Shown in pieces: positions 31,941 to 42,607 of a DNA stretch of 64,000 bases; position 1 is the first letter of the stretch, and the number at the start of each line of letters is the position of its first letter. Where the stretch lies: NCBI RefSeq assembly GCF_000006565.2, contig NC_031480.1:5011762-5075761 (forward strand). Direction: 5' to 3'. Source of the DNA: Toxoplasma gondii ME49. Its lineage: Eukaryota > Apicomplexa > Conoidasida > Eucoccidiorida > Sarcocystidae. The notes under the pieces are model-generated. The model saw only the letters and a program-made list of their open reading frames with translations, was not told the origin of the DNA and made no database searches. The position numbers and the translations under genes are program-made.

Positions 31941-34900
31941 TTCTGTCGTTTTGCGACATCTCCATTGCGATCGAGTACGCGAAGGATTCTAAGACACTCC
32001 GGACGACATGTGAACTACTGTGGCTGACTGCCTTGAGAACTGATCTTCTCATGTGAAATTCATCAACACCCTTTGGGGAGTTATATGTGATGGCATACCA
32101 CTCCTACTTGTTCACGCTTGCAGGCCAAGAGGGATGCCTCCAACTAGGTACGGCGTCTCCCGAGAGCTCCCCTTGAAGCGGATCCGCGCCTCCGTGTGAC
32201 ACATTTCAATAAGCTTCTCAACGAACGGTGGAAGGTTGTTTGCATCTGTTGTTTTATTGGCTGAAGTCTATAATACGCTATAACTCTGTTCTATGGACGC
32301 TGCATTAACTTAGTCTCCCGCCTATCGGGGCCGACAATACTATTTTCAGACGAAGAACAGTAACTACTGCTTGCGCTATGAATGTCGCCAACTGCATCCG
32401 TGTTGGAGTAGGAAATTGTCAGTAGCTTCGAGGCAAGAGATCTGTGAGGGTAAAAGTGCAGTCTAGATAAGGGTGCTGCCGCGATAGGAGCGCTGTGGAG
32501 AAAAGGGTGCTTGCTGTCTAGGGATGGGTGTGGTCGGGGGACGAGTGGGAGATCCGACCGGGCCACGACCTATCGCGAAGCAGAAAGCGAGGCTCACGAT
32601 GCGCCGGGGTTGCACCATACACTGACTCTGAAATGTGGAGCTGCATGAGCTGTAGTGCAGGGAGCCGGCACCTCTAGCATTTGTTGAGTCATGGGGAGCT
32701 GCCGAGAGGCTCCCATATGTGGCATGCACCGCGGACTTGATCGTGGCAAACTCTCTGCTTACGTTTTAGTTCGAACGACCACGTGAAATGCCCGATACGC
32801 ATCCTAACGGAGGCTGAAAGGAGACAGTCGATCAATTTTGCGGATTGAGCGATTGATAATTTTCCAGCCGGCCAAGGTCAGCTGCAGACACCGGTGGTCC
32901 ATCATTCCACGCAATGCTATGTCCTCGATGGCAACGTCGCTTTGCCGAGAGATCTGCTGTCATCGCGAGCATGGTCAGATGTTTGTAACACAGCATGAAG
33001 TTTCGTCATAAAGGCTTGCCGATTATGCGCGTCACCGCCGAAGGCGCCCCATTTATATTCGATGTCATCTTCACTTGTACTGACCGTCACTACTCCAATG
33101 GTGGTAAGCAAGAGAGATGGTGCAGAGACATGTTTTCTGTAAGTGCCAAATTACGAAGTTATGCAGATGGCGAGTGCTTGTTTTAGACATTGTATTAGAG
33201 CTACCGTATGGGGGAAAGCCAGCATATCAATAATCCTGAAGTGCTGTCTGTGCTGATGATTCCCTGCGAGCAGTCGCTCACACGATATCCCGGAAATACA
33301 TAGAACTCAGGAGCAGGCGTCGCCTCCGAAAAATGTGCATCCATCCACCTGCTTGTTTTATTCCCGAACACAAAGCGAGGACTTCCCTTCATTTTTCAGA
33401 GTTGCCATTTCGGCGTTGTCAACAGGCACCTGACAACCAGGTCACTGCCGTCTTGTCAAACGTGCACTTACGAAATCCCAATGCTGGTACGTAACAGTGA
33501 TATTCTGGCATGCTATTGTGGCACTGGGCAGGCACCTAGGACAGATGCAGCAAGCCGATCTGCTCATGGTATATATGTTCTCGCGCAGCTGTATCGAAGC
33601 AAAACGCATGATCAATCTCGCGCAACAACGTTGACACCTGCTGGACACGCCACCTGTCGTTGCAAACTCTCAGGTGATGTGAATCAGCTGCATCGCCCAC
33701 GAAAATGTCAGCAGAAGAAGCAGTGATGATTGCCAGATGCATGTTTCAGCTTTGTTGTGCTTCAGATGCCCTCTCAGACGCTTGCCCATGCGTTGATCGA
33801 AGCCGCGGACACTTTGTTCCGCCCCGTGCTGACAGCTAAGTCTCACGGCCGCTGAGCGAGATAGATGGGCAGAGCTGCCACACAGAGGCGGCTTCACATC
33901 ACTCTCAGCAACCAGCCAATTTCGAAATCTCGACACATCTGCCAGATTGACCGCAGGCGGCTTCCAAATGAGACTCACATATCATCTGCTCGTGGAGTGT
34001 GCCGGCAGGTACTCGACCGTGTCCTTACACAAAATTGTGCCTGACACAGACAGCCAGGCGCTCATTTCCGCAACATGTAGACAGGATGCATCTGCGGTGG
34101 GGTTGTGAGGCACATCACACCCTTTTGTTTTCCGGGACTCGTGCAAGCGATTTGTGAAAGGCAGGGGGGGCCAGCGACACCGCAACAATGTCGTATACTA
34201 TAACGCCGTGGCCAAGCCATCCTCGTGTTGATGCACGCACAGAATCCGGTCAGAACTGCAAAACGGATACGCCAGAAAACTTCATTTGGCCGGGTGAACC
34301 AAACGCCAAACGAGCCAAGGAACTACCGGCCAGCACAATCTGTGCCACTGCCCCAAACAGAAAGAATTAGGATGGGTTTGCATATCTTCGTCGTTGTGCC
34401 TCTTGGGCGAGATGCTAGCGCAAGCGCTGTTTCGTCCCGATTATTCCCCCCACCGTGTTTCCCATCAAGCATTGCCCGCGGCAAAATCCAACGTCGAGGC
34501 TTCCGTACGCTTGAAGCGGTGAAGGATGGCACGGCACTGGCTCGTGTTACAGTGTCCTTCTCCTACGACTATCTGGTGTCACGATGTTTCTGTCATCACG
34601 CCTCGTTTTTCCTTGCAAAGATGCTGGGGATCAGTTCTGTGATTTCATCAGAAGTCGGACCGTCCACAGCTCGAGATTCGATGAATCCCTTGGTGTGCGT
34701 CGTGCCCGGTACGAAGACACACTCTGCTGCGAAATGCGGTAAGGTGACCGTGATCTGCAACGGTGCTCAGCGACACTGTCGCGCCGTCCTCCCGTCTCGA
34801 CAGGATCGGCGAATGTTTGCAAGATGATCCTGTTGTAAAGGTGGCAGGGCAGTCCGTCTTGTGGCAACTGCTGAAGGGCCCGCTTATCAGGCGCTTGTAG

Positions 34901-35305
34901 CAGGGGATGAGGTGCCAGAAATATTGGGGGGGAATCTGGGAACATCACATGTAGCTGAGGGAAGCAGATGCTCTTCCGTCGCCATTGTTTCTACAAGTAG
35001 CGTTTTCGGGTGATAGCAAGTTGTTGAGTGCCATGGGAGCACTGGGGTGTAAAACAATTATGGACCTGCAGTAGATTCACCATATGACCTCATTCCGTTG
35101 ATCAGACATCTTACTGCACATTCGCAACCGGATTTCTGTGTTCTGTCGCTTTCACGCGATGTGGCATCAACCAGCGGCGCTTTTTCCAAAGTCCTTTGGG
35201 GAACATCTGCGCATCCGGTTTCGTAGCGAATAGTGGTAGTGGTAGGAACACGACGTTATGTCGCTCATGCTACTGAAGCGTGACCGCGTAAAGGGGTAAT
35301 TGCTG
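31941..35305. other. Expanded upstream flank of the unit 3 pseudogene
   Basis: Unit similarity resumes near 32140 (shared with 24670) and again near 34745 and 34945. Between about 32760 and 34500 there is extra DNA with no counterpart in units 1 and 2, so the leader distance is about 3.3 kb rather than 1.2-1.6 kb. The 200-codon frame at 34225-34827 is not preserved in the other units and is probably not a gene. Confidence 0.4.
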
Positions 35306-35426
35306 CGACCGTTCAATCGTCAATAGCTCGCGGTAGCTGGCAGCGGTTTACAAAGGCGCGACGTGCGTGCGGATGGCTGGAAAAAAAGATATCAACTGTA
35401 ATCAAGAGCGGACGATATTCTGGAGC

Positions 35427-36370
35427 ATGAGGGTATTGTGCTGCTCGCCCACCTATGTACCTGTCACTCGTATGGCTGGGAGCTTTACGTGGTCAACCGT
35501 GTTCTCAGCGGGGAAGCGTGGCTCGATGGAGGTCATGCACGCCAGAGCTCCGGTTGGCCACTGCCGGCCACGCGGCTGACCCATCAGCTGAGGCAGAGGA
35601 CTCTCCAGACAATGGCAACGATGGCTTGGAGCAAAGCGCGCCACAGAAAAGCGATACCACGAGTGACGGGTGTCCTACGTCGTCTGAAGACAGGGAACGA
35701 CCGTCGACGAGTTCAGCTGGCGAGTCTGGTCGAAGCGCCCTCAGTCCAGAGAACCAGATAATGGTGTTGCGTGCAAGAAAAAGACAGATCCAAGGAATAC
35801 TGCGGGATCTTCGTTTTCGTTGGTCGTCCGAATCGAAATACGTTAAAGTCAGGATGGATGAAACAGGAGGCCGATCCTCAAGGATACCTGTAAACGTTTT
35901 TCACAGTGATGCTTGGGGCACAAGGTACACTGAGCTCTTTTCACAGACCTACTGCCACCTCTAGAATAATTCATGATAGCCAGATCGAGTTGCCGTATCG
36001 CTGAGCTGCAACCAATACAACTACAGAGACGCCCAAACCGAAGGGGATATAGCTCATTGCTTTGTAGAGCCGAGCTATGTATTACGATAGATGGCGTAGA
36101 GTCGGTCGATAGAGTGCATCCCTGGAGGCATGGCGGGATGACTCCATCTTGTTCATGCTTTGTATTCGGGGACACAACACGAATCACTGCTGCCTTGTCA
36201 CAGTGGAGACGAAGTTCGAGTCCAAAGAAAGGGGTGCTTGGGCAGGCGGCTTGCGGGCAGCCTCCTGGAGTCTCCGAGTTGATGAAGATAGAGAATGAAC
36301 TCACGCTGGTCAGAGCAAAGAAGGATACGCTGAAAGAGTCTCTCAGACATCTCTTAATAGTGTGGAAATA
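35427..36370 (+). pseudogene. Tandem-array copy 3, truncated pseudogene
   Basis: Begins at the ATG equivalent to genes 1 and 2, but that frame is shifted relative to the rest of exon 1 and stops early. The conserved frame is only reachable from an internal ATG at 35455, with a shortened hydrophobic start. Exon 1 continues to 35889 and its donor is weakened to GTAAAC. At about 36168 the sequence jumps from intron 1 directly into exon 3, so exon 2 and intron 2 (27000-28883 in unit 2) are missing. The exon 3 piece then ends in TAA directly after VWK, before the second half of module A2. No exon 4 follows. Confidence 0.8.
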
Positions 36371-36480
36371 ATACGAATGCCACTGTTGGACTGTGCGAGT
36401 TCCAGTTATTTGGGTGATGTCCATGTATGCAACGAAACATGTTGGGACAGAAGTGTGAAAGCGGAGTCTTCTCCGTACGT

Positions 36481-36899
36481 TCAAGGCTCCATTCCGAATG
36501 ATCCACAGCGTATTTCTGCAAACCGCGGCCACTCTTCTTCGTCACACTGTTGAAAGCAGACAAGCATCACTGCTGTCGTCATTTGCTTTGACAGAACCTT
36601 GAAGAGGCGTTGGTAGAATTGATAGTTTCAGGATGCTGTAAGGGGTTCAGGTGCATACGTACCTTTTCAAAATAGCTTACGAATGATGCACATATCATCA
36701 TAGAAGAAAATATCACACCAAACACATTTCTCAGTATTGCGTCTCTCTTTAAGATTGCAGAACTCCACAACACTGTTGTGGATATCAGACGCATTTTGTG
36801 TGAGACGTAATCGTCAGGTTCTCGCCAGGTGCGCTGAATAGGGCTTGCAGCTAACTGTAATATCGCAGTATACGTATCCAACACAGTCTCAATCTCGCA
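36481..36899 (-). CDS. Candidate two-exon 3' end of a membrane protein, unrecognised
   Basis: Proposed exons, in transcription order, are 36899-36663 (79 codons, after AAATCTAG, ending GAAAAG|GTACGT) and 36546-36481 (after CTGCTTTCAACAG, ending in TGA). Both are phase 0 and join cleanly. The first ends in a probable membrane helix, VFGVIFSSMMICASFVSYF; the second adds CDEEEWPRFAEIRCGSFGMEP and stops. No family is recognised and upstream exons were not found, although open minus frames exist at 36900-37250. It lies immediately after the pseudogene on the opposite strand. Confidence 0.3.
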
Positions 36900-39799
36900 C
36901 TAGATTTGCATGGGTCGCCGCACCGCGGCGTTTTCCGTGTTGCGATTGTTCGACTCATCTTCCTTTGATTCAGTCTAATGCTGGTGACAGCATGCTCGCG
37001 CATTCTATATTCGAACGCGGCACCTTCTGAGAGTGGCATAGTTCAATACATCTCCAAGCAAACTGCCGTGCCTTTCAGCGATGCATGTGGGTGTGAACGA
37101 CTGTCTCTTCGACTCTGTTCCGAGTGCTCTTTTTCCACTGGGGACGCCTGCCTCCTTATACCTCTGGACATCCAACGCGTGGATGGCATGGCAACAGCTG
37201 CCGGCCCACTACATCTACTGTGCTCTGAAATGTTCGCCGTCTCTTCCGACACGCTCCATTCTAACTAAAAATTTCTCCACCACGGGAAAGGTTCCAGCCG
37301 GGGCGGGGATGCTCCCCCGTGAGAAATGTATTTCAACTCTTCAGAGTAGACAGTGCTTGTTTCTTGTCTCATTACTCTTTCGGTTGCACATAGTTAGCTA
37401 TTCACCCACCATTGTCAGGTGTCGAATAGTGAGTACCACGAGAGGCGCCGACGGCTCTAGAGACGTGATGCTAATAGCTGCTCACCGTGCGCTTATCACG
37501 GGGCCGCTGAGGTAGTGTTACCATGATAGGCTGGTATGGGATTAATGGCGCTGCTGTAGCCCGCAGTTCCCCCAGCCAGCGGATGGCCAAGGCTGCGACC
37601 GAGGTGGGCGATGCTTTACCGCCACACGCCAGGCTTCCTCCGTGATGACGAGCGCCGCGGAAGCGACTGTGACCACGAGCGACGATAACTTCAGTATTGA
37701 CAGTCCCCAGCAGTGTGAGCGGTCGCTTTAATTATCAAGTACTGCTATTTAGCGCCTCCTACAAACTGATTAGTCTCCCGTCACAATGCAGCTCCACACA
37801 GAACTGGCGAGACCGCACCTACGTTTGCTGAGAAGGTAGGACCCTGCTGGCGTGGGCAGTGGGTGAAGGCCTACTGACTGAATTTGGTGCGCATGTTTCA
37901 ATATGCACACTCTCACACGTCTCCTTTTATCTGGTCATTGATCTGGTACGAACAATTCACTCTGTGCCTAATGTTGCCCATCGAAGCACAAACAGGATTC
38001 AAGGACAGTGAGAGGGTTGATGCGAAAGACAAGTGTAGCATACGACAATCGTATCAAGTCTTTGGTAACTCCTACAAAAATAGATCAGGTCACGGGAGGC
38101 TCTTCTGTGAAGAATGAACCTCCCACATGTATTGAACTGCGTCACAGTAGAACCTCAACCTACTGGCTAGGCTACTGTCGAAGTGGAGTCCTTTTACAAA
38201 GCCACGAGGAGCTTTGGTAAGGTACAAGCACTAGCGGAAGTCACTCGCGTGCGTGTCCGCTGTAACAGAAACAGCGGAAGGTACAACTGAAGGGGAACAG
38301 TTTCTCGGGTAGGTTGTTAGCGGGCTGCCTGTGTTGCAGCCTTGTGTTCTGTTGACACACATGCAGTGTTCTCATGCTCCTCTATCACTTGTCCATGAGG
38401 TGTGCATTGACTCACGCTTGCTATCCTGCGTAAAGCTGTCAGGGCATATCTGCGATCGGACGCAAGGCGTAAACTGAACAGAGCACCGGTACCTCGTGGG
38501 ACGAGCAAGAGACTGCGTCTTTTGAACCAAATCCCGAATGAGTGATGGCCTCCCATAACTGTTTAGTCCTCATTAAACGTTGCCGAGACACCGTTTGACC
38601 ATCAAGACTCTCTCAAAGCAGGCAATTACTGCAAGTGTTCGCGGGTGATGTGTCGCCTCCTAAGGGATGGACAAGCGAGCTCATGCTTTGCTCTGCGGTT
38701 CCAGGAATTGCAAGTGGATTAAATTGGGACGTCCTACTTGGGAATATGTATGGTTTCATTGCAACGGCGCTACATGGGGCCTACGGGGTGTGATCTACGA
38801 TGCGTAGACAGATGGTTTACAGATGATGGGGATGCTGCCGTGTCCGGTGTTGCTCGCTGGCCATTGCGTCATGGCAATGACTTGACCCCAGGGTAATCTG
38901 CGATCCTTCTTGGCATATCGTCGTGTATAGATGCTGCGTCGCAGGACCTAGTGAGCTACTGTCTGGAAAAAGGACGTACAAAATGTGTAAATATTGGCTC
39001 CGAAAGGGGACAAATCAAAACAACAACAGTCCAGGGAGAGAGAAATGCACGTGGCTCTTCGTGTGACAATACTCGGAACACCACAAATACGTTTTTCTCG
39101 TACACGTTACCCCACAACTCAAGCCACACAATTCAAAGGACCGTTCTCCACATGGCTGCAGGTTCAATACCTCTCTCGTTGTGTTGTCCTATCAACGAGA
39201 CATCTCTTTTCCAGTATAACCAACGTTCATGCGCTATAAAAAAACACGTTGGATCATGCAGTTGAAACCTGACGCCTTTGCTGAGCACTTCCGATTTTTG
39301 GTTAGTGTTCCACGTCATCATCCAGTTTGAACAGGTTCATTGCCCTTCGCTCTTCCTCCTTCAGTGCCTTCTTATCCTGCAGAACATGAAGAAATCGCGA
39401 CACAACAAGTCGGTTCAGCACAGCATAGCTACAGGTATTGCGGTGCCGCTGCTCATGTAGGGATATAACCTTGCTGTGGAATGGGTGTGTTTCATTACCT
39501 GATTTTCATGCACACGTGCTGCTGCATCTGAAAATCAAATCTTAGTGATCACCATGAACATTCTCTACTACATTCAGGATCTTTTACTGCATCACCCTAA
39601 AACTTCACTGAACAGAAACATAGTACATAGGAGAACTGATGCCCTGCTTTTAACTACTTTAACCACCTGTAGGCTCGTTAGAAGAGTAAGTCCATACGGC
39701 AGGCCGACGCGCTTGCTAGCTTGCGCATGGGAACGAGGACTACCAAAAATGTCTACTTGTTGTTTGAAACGAACATGTCAAGAGTCTTGCTTCCTAAAA
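36900..39799. other. Intergenic region between array and DDRGK1
   Basis: Only short open frames without conserved motifs are visible. The left part may hold 5' exons of the minus-strand candidate ending at 36481. No repeats, RNA genes or array fragments were recognised by eye. Confidence 0.45.
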
Positions 39800-42607
39800 T
39801 TATCCTTCGTTGTGCTTCTGCATGATGAGCGAGCCGAAGTCCCCGATTCGTAGCGTACCGAGTTCCAGCACACTTGACTATTTGTCTGCATCACTCACTC
39901 TCGGGGTCCCCGAAGGCGTCCTGACCATATCTCTCCCTACCCCCAGATGAAACGATACTGTTCTGTTCCAACGGATAAACTCACCTCCTCAGTTGGATGC
40001 AGACGGATCATGCGGTTGCAAGCGGGAACGAGGTCCTTCACCTTGTGAATTCGGCCTGTGGTCTTGAGGAATTCGGCAACTGCATCCAGCTCCTGTTCTG
40101 TGATATAAACGTACTTCCCTCGGTCGTCAAGGATGCCACTCAAGCGGTCGGTCTCTTCTAAAGATCGAATTCGCTGGATCACATCCTTGCGCGGAGAGAA
40201 GGAAATCCGAGAGAGCACGCAAACACCAAATTAGTCACCGAGACATTTTCTCACTGTCAGCATCACACACGAGTATGCAGCAATACTCAATGACGCAACA
40301 TGTGGGCAAGAACAGCTCCAGTTTTCTCCTTAGGATGCTTCTGCATATACATCCTCGACCTGTCCTTTGATATGTCGTCAGTCTAACCTTTTTTGGATTC
40401 CTGCTCAAATGTTATGTACCGTCTTCTACATCTCTTCCCGCTCCCTCTCTGTCGTTGTTCCCTACGTCACAGCAAGCTTCTCGACTACGAGACTCAAGAT
40501 CGTGGGACGTTTCTCGACAATCGAAATACGGAGACAGTATGTTTGTTATAACCTTGCAAGGAGGAGAGTTGTTTGACGACTGCGCAATCACAACACCTTC
40601 GTGAACAAATGATAATACAAGTAAAAAAAGTCATCTATAGATGGAACACTCAGTGTAGAAAGAAACTCTTACCTTGGTGAGAAGGCCAAACTCAGCTGCA
40701 AGATCGTCCAGTTCCGTCAGCTTGTGCACTTTGATAAAGCTGATGAAACGATCCACTTCGCGATTTTCTTCCTCCTCGTTCCTCACCATCTCGCCAGATT
40801 CCTCCACAGAAAACGTAGCCTACAGCATGCGTTGTGAAGAGAAAGTAATCACATACGCATGAATCCGTATCGACAAGCACACGTATCTCGTTCACTCATA
40901 CGTGCGGGCCAATGTGAGCGCATATACCTACATGGTGGAGCAAGTGACACACGCGCTTCTTTCAAGAACATGAGAGAAACCCATTTTTGTGTGGAGTTTT
41001 GGTGCCACAGAACGCAAAACAAACTACAGCGGGTTCCCAACAATCACTCCCGGTTCTTCATTATCGCGCTTGGGACTGCGTCCCAGCAAAAACCAAAAGT
41101 ATGCAACGTTTCTGCGAGAGGGTTCACATGGTTTCCTGCGTCCGGCACAGTCAGCGATCAAATGAAATCGGTTCGCCCCCAAAGGATCGTCTCACCTTCC
41201 ACTGGTTATACTCGTCCTCTTCTTGTTTTCGTTTTTCCTCTTCTTTTCGCTTCTCCTCCGCCTCTCTCCGTATTCTTTCCTTCTCGCGTTCGAGTTGACG
41301 GAGACGATAACTTTCTCCCTTCTTTGATGCGGCGGGACCCACTGCACCTTCTCCGTCGCTTTCTCCCCCTCTCTCGTTTCTCTGTTCCTGCTGATGGCGC
41401 CTTTCTTCTCTTCGGGCCTCACGCTCCGCGCGTCTCCGCCTCGCTGCCGTCAGCGCCCCGACCGCCGTTGCGACACCTGGACATTCCTCCCGAGGAGTCA
41501 GAGCTCCGGTTCTCCCATTGTCGCCTCCACATTGCTGCTCTGCTTCAGGAGGCGCAGCGATCATACTCTCAAGAGCACATCTGTCCATCCGCCGTCGCCT
41601 CGCTTGGGGATCATTCTGTGGACTGCACAGACCACACGGAAACTAAGGATGGTGAGCTGACGCCCGAAAGAACGCCCGTACGAGAGAAAGAGCAATTGTC
41701 CTTCAGTTCTGTTGCTGCAGTACATTAGGGTCTCTGAGAAAGCGGAGAGACGCACCTAGCACCAACACCGAGGGACACCCGAAAAGTAGGATGTCGTGTG
41801 GGGAAGAGGTATTCACCAGGACGTGCCGGTGATTCAGCGAGAAAATGTTGCCTGCCGAAAACGACTTTTCACGCCCTCCAGTTCAGAGAAGCACATTGCT
41901 GCCACGACGTATGTCGACTCAGCGAGATTCCTGAAGACTCTGGCCGATCTTCACGTGCGTCGCAAGGTACAGACGGCGGGTATACCATAGGGGCCGAATC
42001 AGAGAGGGAGAGCGGGGACACCTACTAGCTGTTTCGAAAGCTAAATGGCTTTTTGACAATTGTAGATGTATGGTGCAGGGGCTCGCAAGAGCGGTTCTTG
42101 GAGACTGAGATCAGCATTAATTTTTCTGTCAGCGAACTGCACGACGCAGGATGTGATGGAATTCTTTCGCACAGAATGAAGAATGCCAGGGAGGACACGA
42201 CAGCGGCAGGCTTACCCACTCCTTTGGGGAAGACATCTCGACGACGCCCTAGTATTGGTTTCTTGCTTTTCATCAGAGGCATTCAACAGTCGATACAGAT
42301 AAACTGCAATGCCCACCAAGGCTAGAAACGCGACTATGGAGAGAGGGATCTGCTGACCCCCGGTAAAGTCATCCTGTATGTCTGCATTCGCTTGGTGCTC
42401 GTGCCTGCCGGAGGCATCTGATTCAGCGGAAGAAGCACGAGACTGTGACTGAGACCGATGCGCATCAGCAGACACAAAAGAGTCAAGAGCCGTAATAGCA
42501 AAAATGGTCATTCTTGTCGCGAGGGCAAATGAACAGGCACAGGAAGGCTGAAGGCAAAAAACCCTGCCTCTGAATGAAGAGTCTACGGACCGACTCAAAG
42601 GCCCCAT
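39800..42607 (-). CDS. DDRGK1: DDRGK domain-containing protein 1 (UFBP1-like ER adaptor of UFMylation)
   Basis: Exons in transcription order: 42607-42216, 41622-41196, 40819-40673, 40185-39985 and probably 39817-39800; phases 2, 0, 0, 0 agree; about 394 residues against 314 in human. Order: membrane helix PLSIVAFLALVGIAVYLYRL (88-107), Arg-rich QARRRRMD, a Glu/Arg/Lys coiled coil, EYNQWK-ATFSVEE across a splice, a winged-helix segment (VDRFISFIKVHKLTELDDLA) and GILDDRGKYVYIT with DDRGK at 342-346. The match continues to GRIHKVKDLVPACNRMI. In animals and plants the protein anchors the UFL1 ligase at the ER, where UFM1 is attached to ribosomal and ER targets. The start ATG has an AAGATGG context; a second ATG at residue 33 would begin closer to a signal-like segment. 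The last tiny exon (five codons, then TAA) is the least certain. Confidence 0.88.

Noticed and set aside
34225..34827. 200-codon + ORF upstream of unit 3
   Set aside because: Equivalent DNA in units 1 and 2 does not keep the frame; no domain or signal.
40692..41588. ORFs at 40692-40895 (-) and 40859-41728 (+)
   Set aside because: They overlap DDRGK1 exons in wrong frames; the phased DDRGK1 model explains this DNA.
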